The position numbers and the translations under genes are program-made. The notes beneath the pieces were generated by a model. That model had not been told where the DNA came from and did not search any database. It saw nothing but the letters and a program-made list of their open reading frames with translations. DNA of 64,000 nucleotides from ZC4RG29 sp035304385 (GTDB lineage: Bacteria; Bacteroidota; Bacteroidia; Cytophagales; Cyclobacteriaceae), in contig DATGQD010000058.1 of NCBI GenBank assembly GCA_035304385.1, positions 47,439-111,438 of the forward strand, written 5' to 3'. Below, piece by piece: positions 1-7,848 of the stretch (positions within the stretch are counted from its first letter, which is position 1; each line of letters begins with the position of its first letter).

Positions 1-284
1 TTGGTGCCGATGAGGTCGTCTCGGCTCATGCCCGGCTTACGCGGAAGACCGGACGTAATTACGACAACCTCAGATCCTGCCGTTTTTGAATAGTCGTTGG
101 TAACACCAATCGTGCGGGAATCATACAGGTTAATCGGCGCCTTCTGCCATATATCCAGGGACTTTCCTTCAGCAAGTCCTTCTTTAATGTCTACTACAAC
201 GATTTCATTGGCAATCTCGCGGTAGGCAAGTACGTCAGCGCAGGTTGCGCCCACATTGCCAGCACCGACAACTGTAATTTTCAT
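1..284 (-). CDS. mdh: Malate dehydrogenase, N-terminal part (runs off the window)
   Basis: Reads on the minus strand from an ATG at 284 to the window edge, giving the first 94 residues. The protein opens MKITVVGAGNVGATCADVLA, the Rossmann GxGxxG NAD-binding loop of the lactate/malate dehydrogenase family. Near the edge it has the segment LPRKPGMSRDDL, the mobile loop whose arginines bind the dicarboxylate substrate in malate dehydrogenases. It should interconvert malate and oxaloacetate with NAD in the TCA cycle, in the cytoplasm. The stretch just upstream of the start (plus-strand 292-300) reads TAAATTTTG on the coding strand, close to a Bacteroidota -7 box with one extra base. The call rests on the N-terminal third only, because the rest lies outside the window. 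Confidence 0.93.
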   Translation of the reverse strand, partial: MKITVVGAGNVGATCADVLAYREIANEIVVVDIKEGLAEGKSLDIWQKAPINLYDSRTIGVTNDYSKTAGSEVVVITSGLPRKPGMSRDDLIGT

Positions 285-374
285 GAGTGCACAAAATTTA
301 GGTAAGCGGATAAGGTCTTTTGAACGGCCGCCAATTTAGGACAGCCCGGGGGAATATGGAAATTAATTTTGCAG

Positions 375-1700
375 TCACTGACCGGCCGATTGAACACGAA
401 GCACGAGAGCCCGCCGGGTACCATCAGTTACCTTCACTTTGTCTGATAACCGAAAGCCGGCAACCCAGACGATCTCTCCCCCCGATTCCACGACGGTCAC
501 ATCGTGTTTAGCCGCCCGGGACACTTTTTCGTCGACCAGGAAATCGCTAACCTTTTTATGTTGCTTCATTCCCAGGGGGACAAAACGGTCGCCTTCACGC
601 CACCTGCGCCAAACGAGAGGAAAGGAGACCTTCTCGAGGTCCATCATCGCAATTGACGGAGGCGTTCGCACATCATCACCGGGCTCTGCAATGTCCAGGG
701 TCAGCGTCTGACGGGCCAGATGGGCTACCCGGGTGTCTTCGCCAACCGTTACCTGCTCTTCTTTTTCGCCCGGCGGGACACCCACAATAAGTTCATTGCG
801 TCCTACGGTAACCTGGTGCGTGCGAGACAGGAATATTGCACCGGGTTGACGTACTTCTGCCATGGCCCTGCACTGATCGAAATTGAAGCCGAGGTCTTTC
901 AACAACTCCCAGATCACCACCGGTGCATGGGGTGTCTCTCCCAATTCCGTAAGCCGAATATGAACATGGGTGCCATCGTAATACATGTTGCGGACGCTGA
1001 AATCGTGCAGATGGGTTCGGGCAAAACGATGTGCTCCACGAAGGCGCACAAGGGTATCGGAGAAGGTTGCTTCCAGGTTAGGGTTTATCTCACGCAATAC
1101 CGGGATAACGTTGTGCCGGATCAAATTGCGCTGATAGTCGTCCGTTGCATTCGACGCATCTTCACGCCACTGTAACGATGCGCCGCGGGCAAATGCTTCC
1201 AGTTGTTCACGGGAGGCAAACAACATAGGCCGAACAAAGCGATTCTGACGAAGCGGAATACCTGTGAGTCCGTCGATGCCGGTTCCTCGTGTAAGATTGA
1301 GTAAGATCGTTTCCAGGGCATCGTTAAGGTGATGCGCCGTCGCGACAAAATCGTATTGGTATTCGCGAACAACTTCTTCCAGCCATTCGTTGCGGAGGCT
1401 GCGTGCAGCCATCTGTATGGAGATACCTTGAGCGGCGGCAACGCTTTCGGTGGCGAAGCGGGTAGTATGGTACGGCATCCCCAGATCGCTGGCAAGCGCC
1501 TTCACAAAGGCTTCATCTCCATCTGACGCCTTACCTCTGAGGCTGAAGTTACAGTGCGCGATGCCGGCGGAGAATCCGGCCTGATGGAACAAGTGGGCCA
1601 TCACGGTAGAGTCGAGCCCTCCGCTGACGGCAAGAAGTATCCGGTGTTCCTTCCGGAACAGCTGGTTCTTGCGTATGTGCTCCAGGAAGCGTTCCAGCAT
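375..1700 (-). CDS. tilS: tRNA(Ile)-lysidine synthase
   Basis: Encodes 441 residues from the ATG at 1700. A longer reading frame exists upstream, but its extra 21 residues do not resemble the family, which begins shortly before the PP-loop. The ATP-pyrophosphatase motif SGGLDS is at residues 26-31. The C-terminal part contains GDRFVPLGMKQHKKVSDF, typical of the TilS C-terminal domain. The enzyme adds lysine to cytidine 34 of the CAU-anticodon tRNA-Ile so that it reads AUA; it is normally essential and cytoplasmic. It is transcribed away from the OstA-like gene at 1813, with 112 bp between the two starts. A possible -7 box, TACATTTG, lies on the minus strand at 1711-1704, very close to the start codon. 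Confidence 0.93.
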   Translation of the reverse strand: MLERFLEHIRKNQLFRKEHRILLAVSGGLDSTVMAHLFHQAGFSAGIAHCNFSLRGKASDGDEAFVKALASDLGMPYHTTRFATESVAAAQGISIQMAARSLRNEWLEEVVREYQYDFVATAHHLNDALETILLNLTRGTGIDGLTGIPLRQNRFVRPMLFASREQLEAFARGASLQWREDASNATDDYQRNLIRHNVIPVLREINPNLEATFSDTLVRLRGAHRFARTHLHDFSVRNMYYDGTHVHIRLTELGETPHAPVVIWELLKDLGFNFDQCRAMAEVRQPGAIFLSRTHQVTVGRNELIVGVPPGEKEEQVTVGEDTRVAHLARQTLTLDIAEPGDDVRTPPSIAMMDLEKVSFPLVWRRWREGDRFVPLGMKQHKKVSDFLVDEKVSRAAKHDVTVVESGGEIVWVAGFRLSDKVKVTDGTRRALVLRVQSAGQ

Positions 1701-1812
1701 GGCCAAATGTACCAAAATACAGGCGTGCGCGGCCCAAAATTTGCATGGTAACGCTGCGGACACCGGCTGTCCTGATTTCTATATTTACCAGAACACCGTA
1801 GCTTGCGCTGAA

Positions 1813-3381
1813 ATGAAGGCGACTGCCGAGATACCTTTTTTATTTGCCGGGGGTGCCGCCCGCCTGGCATTCACGGTCGCGTGTCTGCTATGGGCCACGA
1901 CAGCACTTGCGCAGCAGAACGTTAAGCTGGAACACGCCGATCAACTGAGTTTCGAGCGGGAGAAGGGCTACCAGAAGCTTACCGGCAATGTAGTCTTTAC
2001 ACAAAATCAGACGACGATCTATTGCGACTCCGCGTACCTGTACAAGGAGCAAAACTCCGTCGAAGCTTTCGGAAGGGTTCGTATCACAGAAGGCGATTCG
2101 GTGACGGTTACGAGTCGCAGGCTGGAGTACGATGGAAACGCCAAGAAGGCCCGGCTGCGCAACAATGTTGTATTCGTCAAGCTGGGAACAGCGACGTTGT
2201 ACACCGACCAGCTCGACTACGACCGACCCGCCAACATCGCATACTATTACGACGGAGGAAAACTCGTCGACTCTATCAATACGCTTACGAGTGTCAGGGG
2301 TTACTATGACGTAAACAGCAACCTCGCTTCCTTCAAGCGCGACGTACACGTGGTGAATCCTGACTACACGATGACATCGGATAGCCTTCAATATAATTCG
2401 CGCACAAAGGTGGTTTACTTCCGAACGCCGACAACGGCGGTAGACAAAGAAGGACGCACCTTTATCTATGAGGGTGGAGAGTATAATACCATAACCAAAC
2501 ACTCGGACTTCAGCGAAGGCGTGGCCGAATCGCCCAGCTATCAACTCAGCGGCAACGACTGGCGGCTGGACCGGGCCCGACAGCTCTACCAGGTGCGCGG
2601 CGACGTGGAGATGGTGTCTAAGGATGAGGATCTCATCATCTATTGTCAGGCAGCCGATTATTACAAAAACGAGGAGATCACCAAGGTGTACGACAACGCG
2701 TGGGTCGCCAAGGTCACGAATGACCAGGATACGCTCTTTATCACCGCCGACACATTGGTTTCCATCGACAGCGACATCCCCGAAAACAAGCGGTTGCTGG
2801 CCTATCACAACGTGAAGATCTTTAAGAAGGACATGCAGGGCGTGGCGGATTCACTGGTGTACATCTCTGCCGACTCCACCATCCATTTTTATCGCGATCC
2901 TGTGCTCTGGAATACGGGGAACCAGATGACGGCGGATTCGGTCAGCATGCTGATCGAAAACAATACGATCAGTAAGATCTTCCTCGTGCGCAATGCCTTT
3001 GTGGTCTCCGAAGATACCCTGGGCAATTTCAACCAGATCAAAGGCCGTGACATGACCGCTGGCTTCGATGGGGGTACCATTCAGCAAGTGATCGTCAGGG
3101 GTAACGGGGAAAGCCTTTATTTTGTCTTCGACGAGGATGACCTGACCTTTACAGGGATCAATCGCATCATCTGCAGCAATATCCTTATCCGCTTCCAGGA
3201 GGGCCAGGTATACGACCTCAACTTTTACGTGCAGCCCGACGCCAGCTTTATCCCCCCGCACGAGCTTAAGGAGGACATGAAGACGCTCAAGGGCTTTTCA
3301 TGGCGGGCAGACGTGCGCCCCACGCGCGACGATGTCGTCCCTGTTAAAAAAGCCGCCGCCGATACACGAAAATCACCGTGA
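1813..3381 (+). CDS. OstA/LptA-like LPS transport protein
   Basis: Encodes 522 residues from the ATG at 1813, chosen because it places a signal peptide (hydrophobic core LAFTVACLLWATTALA, cut before QQN) at the N-terminus. The frame is open further upstream but that part looks untranslated. The mature protein is a run of short beta-rich repeats (for example LTGNVVF, AFGRVRITEGDSV, LRNNVVF), the pattern of the OstA/LptA/LptD N-terminal family that forms the periplasmic lipopolysaccharide bridge. It is much longer than E. coli LptA (about 185 residues), as is common for the Bacteroidota OstA-like form. It likely acts in the periplasm with outer-membrane assembly factors; bamD lies two genes downstream on the same strand. 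The C-terminal 30 residues are basic and low in predicted structure. Confidence 0.85.
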   Translation: MKATAEIPFLFAGGAARLAFTVACLLWATTALAQQNVKLEHADQLSFEREKGYQKLTGNVVFTQNQTTIYCDSAYLYKEQNSVEAFGRVRITEGDSVTVTSRRLEYDGNAKKARLRNNVVFVKLGTATLYTDQLDYDRPANIAYYYDGGKLVDSINTLTSVRGYYDVNSNLASFKRDVHVVNPDYTMTSDSLQYNSRTKVVYFRTPTTAVDKEGRTFIYEGGEYNTITKHSDFSEGVAESPSYQLSGNDWRLDRARQLYQVRGDVEMVSKDEDLIIYCQAADYYKNEEITKVYDNAWVAKVTNDQDTLFITADTLVSIDSDIPENKRLLAYHNVKIFKKDMQGVADSLVYISADSTIHFYRDPVLWNTGNQMTADSVSMLIENNTISKIFLVRNAFVVSEDTLGNFNQIKGRDMTAGFDGGTIQQVIVRGNGESLYFVFDEDDLTFTGINRIICSNILIRFQEGQVYDLNFYVQPDASFIPPHELKEDMKTLKGFSWRADVRPTRDDVVPVKKAAADTRKSP

Positions 3382-3487
3382 ACGGTATTGTCGCTGTTTT
3401 ATTGCACTGCTTTTGTGAAATATCGTAAGTGGACTATGATTTTAGCCCGGAACGTGCTAAATTTTGTACCCTACGATTGACTTTCCT

Positions 3488-4192
3488 ATGAGAGGTGCCG
3501 TCCTGCTGGTATGGTTGTGTGCGATGAGTTTTGAGCTGGCTGCCCAGGCTTTGGAAATAACTGGCATTCAGGATACTTACAAAGGCACAGTCGGCGAAGT
3601 CATCCACGCTCCGCTGCGGTTTGTGAACCGCTCCGACAGGCCCATCACCGTCTATTTGCGGAAATCGGGGGGACAGATCGGGACATCGCAGAAGAATTAT
3701 TTCTGCCGGGGGGGCAATTGCCTGGATGGCGCTGTCCAGGATATGGTACTCAAACTTGAACCGGGCCAATCCCTCACCGACCTGGAAGTAATCCTGGAGG
3801 GAGGACTTGTTCCGGGGGTCAGCACCATCCATTATACGGCTGTCAACCGCGCAAATCCCTCCGAAATAATAGAGTTCGACCTCAACTTTGACGTCGGGGA
3901 ACGCGAACGACGGTCGACCATATACAATTCCCGATATATCACCGTACAGGATGTATACCCGAACCCCGCGTCGGATCACGCCTTCGTCGACTACCGCCTC
4001 CTGCAGGACCAGGTAGCTGCCCGCATCGTGGTTCACAGCGTTCTGGGCAACATTATGGGAGAATACGAGCTCTCGACGTTTGAAAGCCAGGCGAAGATCC
4101 TTACCGGAAACCTCAACGCCGGGATTTATTTTTACACCCTGTATGTCGACGGCGAGGCCGTAATGACCCGTAAGCTTATCGTGAAGCGCTAA
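3488..4192 (+). CDS. Secreted protein with type IX secretion sorting domain
   Basis: Encodes 234 residues from the ATG at 3488, which starts a clean signal peptide (MRGAVLLVWLCAMSFELAAQ). The last 80 or so residues form a T9SS type A C-terminal domain: it begins with VYPNPASDHAFVDY, contains LNAGIYFYTL and ends KLIVKR. Proteins with this domain cross the outer membrane through the Por/Gld system and are released or anchored to the cell surface. The middle part, residues about 21-145, is a beta-rich region with two cysteines (FCRGGNC) and no family I recognise. A TAAATTTTG element at 3458-3466 sits 21 bases upstream of the start and resembles the element ahead of mdh. The substrate or role is unknown. 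Confidence 0.85.
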   Translation: MRGAVLLVWLCAMSFELAAQALEITGIQDTYKGTVGEVIHAPLRFVNRSDRPITVYLRKSGGQIGTSQKNYFCRGGNCLDGAVQDMVLKLEPGQSLTDLEVILEGGLVPGVSTIHYTAVNRANPSEIIEFDLNFDVGERERRSTIYNSRYITVQDVYPNPASDHAFVDYRLLQDQVAARIVVHSVLGNIMGEYELSTFESQAKILTGNLNAGIYFYTLYVDGEAVMTRKLIVKR

Positions 4193-4287
4193 TTTTCTGC
4201 TGGAAATACACCTTTTTCGCCATTTCAGCCATCATTTCTTGAATCCCGGCCCGTTGATTTGCGTTTTACAGAACCGGTCGGAACCAC

Positions 4288-4295
4288 TATATTTG
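4288..4295 (+). promoter_or_regulatory. Candidate -7 box ahead of bamD
   Basis: TATATTTG matches the Bacteroidota -7 consensus TAnnTTTG. The nearest upstream TTTG (4258-4261) is 26 bases away, longer than the usual spacing of about 19-22, and the box lies only 7 bases before the ATG. It is therefore a weak call and could imply a very short leader. Confidence 0.3.
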
Positions 4296-4302
4296 CGGGC
4301 TT

Positions 4303-5118
4303 ATGCGTAAAATTTTCGGCTTTTTACTGGTAGTTGCCATCCTGGCGCTTGCAAGCGGATGCGGACAGTTCAGGAGAATTGAGAAAAACCCCGACTGGCG
4401 CGTGAAATACGAGGGTGCCATGAACTATTACGCGAAGGAGGACTACTACAAGGCCGCCACGCTATTTGAACAGATACTTCCCATCGTCCGGGGGCTGCCT
4501 GAAGGCGAAAAAGTGCAATTTCACCTGGCTTACTGCCAGTATCATGAGAAACTGTACCTTCTGGCCTCAGACCAGTTCAAGACCTTTTATGAGACCTATG
4601 GCCGCAGTCCCATGGTAGAGGAAGCCCGTTTTATGGCCGCCTATTCGCTGTACGTGCATTCCCCATCGTACAATCTGGACCAAAACAGTAGTATCCAGGC
4701 GATGACGGCCATGCAGGAGTTTTTGAATCGCTACCCCGACAGCAAGTTTCTCGATCAGGCTGTGAAAGCCATCGAGGACATGCAGCAAAAACTCGAACGG
4801 AAGGGCTTCGAAAACGCCCGGCAATACTATAAGATGCGGAACTATAAGGCCGCCATTGTGGCGTTGGGCAACTTCAAACTGAATTTTCCGGACTCAAAAT
4901 ACCTGGAAGAGGCCCACTACCTGATCGTAGTATCGCAGTATGAACTCGCTGAACAGAGCGTATACAGCCGTCAGGAGGAACGATATGGTGAAGTAATCGA
5001 GTTATACAAGCAGCTCGTCGACAAGTACCCGAACAGCACATTTCTTCGCGAAGCGGAAAAAATGTACAGCGACAGCCTGCAAAAACTGAGTAAGTTCAAA
5101 AGTCAAAATAATTCCTAA
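4303..5118 (+). CDS. bamD: Outer membrane assembly lipoprotein BamD
   Basis: Encodes 271 residues. The N-terminus is a lipoprotein signal with lipobox LASGC, the lipidated cysteine being residue 20. After it come tetratricopeptide-like helical pairs spaced about 35-40 residues apart (YYAKEDYYKAATLFEQI, YHEKLYLLASDQFKTF, YKMRNYKAAIVALGNF, and a last pair near residue 230), the architecture of the YfiO/BamD family. BamD is the essential partner of BamA in folding outer-membrane beta-barrels. The gene is followed after 14 bp by the omega-like subunit and then coaBC, an order seen repeatedly in Bacteroidota, which supports the assignment. Confidence 0.92.
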   Translation: MRKIFGFLLVVAILALASGCGQFRRIEKNPDWRVKYEGAMNYYAKEDYYKAATLFEQILPIVRGLPEGEKVQFHLAYCQYHEKLYLLASDQFKTFYETYGRSPMVEEARFMAAYSLYVHSPSYNLDQNSSIQAMTAMQEFLNRYPDSKFLDQAVKAIEDMQQKLERKGFENARQYYKMRNYKAAIVALGNFKLNFPDSKYLEEAHYLIVVSQYELAEQSVYSRQEERYGEVIELYKQLVDKYPNSTFLREAEKMYSDSLQKLSKFKSQNNS

Positions 5119-5132
5119 TAACAAAAAAGCAT

Positions 5133-5456
5133 ATGGCCATTCAATCGTCAATTGTTACAAGAGACATCGACAAGCTCGCAGCGCCCACTGGAAATATATA
5201 CGAAAGTGTAGTCGTCATCTCCAAACGCGCAAAGCAGATTGCCGTTAACCTCAAGGAAGAACTCAACAACAAGCTGGCGGAGTTTGCTACAACGGTGGAT
5301 AACCTGGAGGAAGTATTCGAGAACCGCGAGCAGATCGAGATCTCTAAGTTCTACGAGCGCATGCCGAAGCCGACCAGCACCGCGACGGAAGAATTCCTGG
5401 AAGGCAAGCTGAACTACCGCTACCGCAGCGAACTGGACGAAATCCCTGAAATCTGA
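5133..5456 (+). CDS. rpoZ: RNA polymerase omega/Rpb6-like subunit
   Basis: Encodes 107 residues. The segment GNIYESVVVISKRAKQIAVN matches the omega/Rpb6 core, in which a short helix and the K-R-A-x-Q-I signature contact the beta' subunit. The rest is acidic and charged, as in the Bacteroidota form, which is longer at the C-terminus than E. coli omega. It helps assemble and stabilise RNA polymerase. It sits between bamD (14 bp upstream) and coaBC (20 bp downstream) and is probably co-transcribed with both. The position between these two genes and the length both fit the family. Confidence 0.88.
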   Translation: MAIQSSIVTRDIDKLAAPTGNIYESVVVISKRAKQIAVNLKEELNNKLAEFATTVDNLEEVFENREQIEISKFYERMPKPTSTATEEFLEGKLNYRYRSELDEIPEI

Positions 5457-5476
5457 AGGCGCACCCGCCTTTGCGC

Positions 5477-6685
5477 ATGAGCGTTCTCGATGGCAGAAAG
5501 ATCGTTCTCGGCGTATGCGGCAGCATCGCTGCATACAAGTCCGCAATGCTCACCCGCCTGCTGGTAAAGGCGGGCTGTTCGGTACGCGTAGTTATGACGC
5601 GCTCCGCCATCGACTTTGTCACGCCGCTCACCTTTTCAACGCTGTCGAAAAATCCGGTCGTCCACGAATTTATAAGTGACGAGGACGGCGGCTGGAACAA
5701 CCATGTAGAACTCGGTCTATGGGCCGACGCAATGGTGGTGGCGCCGTGCAGCGCCAATACCCTTGCAAAGTTCGCAAACGGAATTTGCGACAACCTGCTC
5801 ACGGCTGTATATCTCTCCGCCCGCTGCCCTGTGTTCCTGGCACCTGCCATGGACCTCGACATGCTGGCCCATCCTTCCACCCGGAGCAACCTTGACCGAT
5901 TACGATCTTTTGGCAACCGTCTGATCGACACCGCCTTCGGCGACCTCGCCAGCGGCCTTACCGGCGACGGCCGTATGGCAGAACCTGAGGACATCGTAAA
6001 AAACCTGGAGGACTTCTTTTCACGCGAGCAAAAGCTTCATGGCAAACACGCCCTCGTCACGGCGGGGCCCACGCACGAAGCCATCGACCCTGTGCGCTAT
6101 ATCGGAAACCGCTCTTCCGGCAAAATGGGCTTCGCCATCGCAGAAGCGTTGGCACGGCAGGGTGCAAAAGTAACCCTTGTCACCGGCCCGACCGACCTGC
6201 ATACCAGCCACCCCCGAATTGACGTTACTCATGTGGTGTCGGCAGAGGAAATGTACGGGGCATGTGTCTCGGTTTTTCACGAAATTGATATCGCCGTATT
6301 GGCTGCTGCCGTGGCCGACTATCGCCCTGCGGTACAGCACGACCAAAAAATGAAAAAGACAGCGGACGACACGACGCTGTCTTTGGTGCCTACGAAAGAC
6401 ATCGCAGCAACGCTGGGTGGAATGAAAAAGGATGGGCAGTTTGTTGTAGGATTTGCACTGGAAACCGAAAACGAGAAAGCCAACGCCATCGGCAAGCTTT
6501 CGAGCAAGAACCTGGATATGATCGTACTGAACTCGCTCCGCGATGAAGGAGCCGCGTTCGGTCATGACACCAACAAGGTCACCATCATTGACCGGCAGCA
6601 AAAGCCGGTGAGTCATGAGTTAAAGAGCAAAAAAGAAGTCGCGGAGGACATCGTCAATGCTATTGTTGAAAGGATCATGGGCTAA
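5477..6685 (+). CDS. coaBC: Bifunctional phosphopantothenoylcysteine decarboxylase/synthetase
   Basis: Encodes 402 residues from the ATG at 5477; a TTG two codons earlier is also open. The CoaC half (residues 1-180) has the flavin-binding start GVCGSIAAYKS, the catalytic-histidine region HVELGLWADAMVVAPCSA, and APAMDLDM (usually PAMNxxM, so asparagine is replaced by aspartate here). The CoaB half (about 185-400) has GPTHEAIDPVRYIGNRSSGK and the GFALETE segment. The enzyme joins cysteine to 4'-phosphopantothenate and decarboxylates the product in coenzyme A synthesis. Its last 29 bases overlap the start of the next gene in a different frame, which suggests coupled translation. Confidence 0.95.
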   Translation: MSVLDGRKIVLGVCGSIAAYKSAMLTRLLVKAGCSVRVVMTRSAIDFVTPLTFSTLSKNPVVHEFISDEDGGWNNHVELGLWADAMVVAPCSANTLAKFANGICDNLLTAVYLSARCPVFLAPAMDLDMLAHPSTRSNLDRLRSFGNRLIDTAFGDLASGLTGDGRMAEPEDIVKNLEDFFSREQKLHGKHALVTAGPTHEAIDPVRYIGNRSSGKMGFAIAEALARQGAKVTLVTGPTDLHTSHPRIDVTHVVSAEEMYGACVSVFHEIDIAVLAAAVADYRPAVQHDQKMKKTADDTTLSLVPTKDIAATLGGMKKDGQFVVGFALETENEKANAIGKLSSKNLDMIVLNSLRDEGAAFGHDTNKVTIIDRQQKPVSHELKSKKEVAEDIVNAIVERIMG

Positions 6686-7574
6686 GTCGGGCTGGTTGCT
6701 TCTGCTGGCGCTTGCATCCGGTGTTGCTCAGGCCCAGGAGCTGAACTGCATCGTAAATATCAACGCGGCACAGATCGCGACTTCAGATCGTGGAATTTTC
6801 GACGACATGAAGGCGTCGATCGAGCAATTCATGAACGGAAGGAAGTGGACGAACGATGCGTTCAGAAATCATGAAAAGATCGACTGCAGCCTGCTGATCA
6901 CCATCACCAAGATGCCGGCGGTCGGCAACTTCAGCGCGTCAGTGCAAATTCAGTCGGCCCGACCCATTTACAATACCAACTACACGTCATTGGTGTTCAA
7001 TTTTGCCGACCGGGAATGGGAGTTTGAATACATCGAATCACTACCCCTGGAATACAACGACAACGCGTTCACCACGAACCTCACTTCCATGCTGGCATTC
7101 TATGCGTACATAATCCTGGGGTTCGACTATGACACATTTAGCGACCTGGGCGGCACACCCTACTTCCAACGCGCGCTGATGGTCGTCAATAACGCACAGC
7201 AATCGTTGCGGCCGGGCTGGCAGCAGCTTGGCAGCAACCGGAACCGTTATTGGCTGATTGAAAACATTATGAACCCGCAGATGCTGGAACTCCGCAAGGC
7301 GATGTACACCTATCACCGCCTCGGCCTCGATACGTTCACCAAAGATCCGGATAACAGCAGAACCGTAATTCTGGACGGGCTGCGCAAGATTCTCGAAATC
7401 CGGGAGGTCAACCCCAACGCCATCCTCCTGATCAGTTTTCTCGACGCGAAGTCGAAGGAAGTAGCCAACGTTTTCTCTGATGGCAACATCCAAACCCGAC
7501 GGCAGGCCTACGATGTCATCACAACCATCGACCCCACCAACAACGCCCTGTACGCTAAAATCATTGAAAACTAG
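6657..7574 (+). CDS. DUF4835 family exported protein
   Basis: Encodes 305 residues. The start at 6657 lies inside the end of coaBC in another frame and gives a good signal peptide (hydrophobic core WLLLLALASGVAQA, cut before QE). The mature protein contains the segments FNFADREWEFEY, NDNAFTTNLTSMLAFYAYIILG and LRPGWQQLG. These are hallmarks of the DUF4835 family, which in Bacteroidota commonly follows coaBC and precedes recN. No catalytic residues can be named and the biochemical role is unknown. From the signal peptide it is periplasmic or surface-associated. No transmembrane segment is seen after the signal peptide. Confidence 0.85.
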   Translation: MLLLKGSWAKSGWLLLLALASGVAQAQELNCIVNINAAQIATSDRGIFDDMKASIEQFMNGRKWTNDAFRNHEKIDCSLLITITKMPAVGNFSASVQIQSARPIYNTNYTSLVFNFADREWEFEYIESLPLEYNDNAFTTNLTSMLAFYAYIILGFDYDTFSDLGGTPYFQRALMVVNNAQQSLRPGWQQLGSNRNRYWLIENIMNPQMLELRKAMYTYHRLGLDTFTKDPDNSRTVILDGLRKILEIREVNPNAILLISFLDAKSKEVANVFSDGNIQTRRQAYDVITTIDPTNNALYAKIIEN

Positions 7575-7623
7575 CCTTTCAAATCGCCCGGTTTACGCTT
7601 ATTTTTGACTGATACCCGTCGAC

Positions 7624-7848
7624 GTGAGCAAGAAGCAAATCAGGATTTCGGGCGCCGACGAGGTAAAGAAACGGCTGCCCACTCTTACCAACGAAAGCGT
7701 AAACCTGGTACTACGCAATAACACCGTCGTATTCGGTATCCTCGAAGAGGTTCGCGACGATCATGTGGTCGTTTCGAATATGAGAAAGAAAAAAATGAAA
7801 GTTCCCCTTGACGGCATCGTCGAGGCATACACCGATGTCGATCCCTGA
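7624..7848 (+). CDS. Small Sm-like (LSm/Hfq-fold-like) protein
   Basis: Encodes 74 residues from a GTG at 7624. The stretch ESVNLVLRNNTVVFGILEEV followed by DDHVVVSNM and MKVPLDGIVEAY has the strand order of the Sm fold: strand, loop with Asn-Asn, strand ending in G-x-L, strand, short basic turn (RKKKMK), and a last strand. This is a pattern-based inference and I cannot name a family. The gene lies 49 bp after the DUF4835 gene, and its TGA overlaps the ATG of recN by one base (TGATG), so it is almost surely translated together with recN. Basic residues at both ends would suit nucleic-acid binding. An SH3-like small domain is an alternative reading. Confidence 0.7.
   Translation: MSKKQIRISGADEVKKRLPTLTNESVNLVLRNNTVVFGILEEVRDDHVVVSNMRKKKMKVPLDGIVEAYTDVDP

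Noticed and set aside
1888..2808. 306-residue minus-strand open frame opposite the OstA-like gene
   Set aside because: It is long but lies wholly within the opposite coding region, has no domain and shows shadow-type composition.
4258..4295. Full -33/-7 promoter for bamD
   Set aside because: The -7 box is good but the spacer to the nearest TTTG is 26 bases, beyond the usual range, so only the -7 box is listed.
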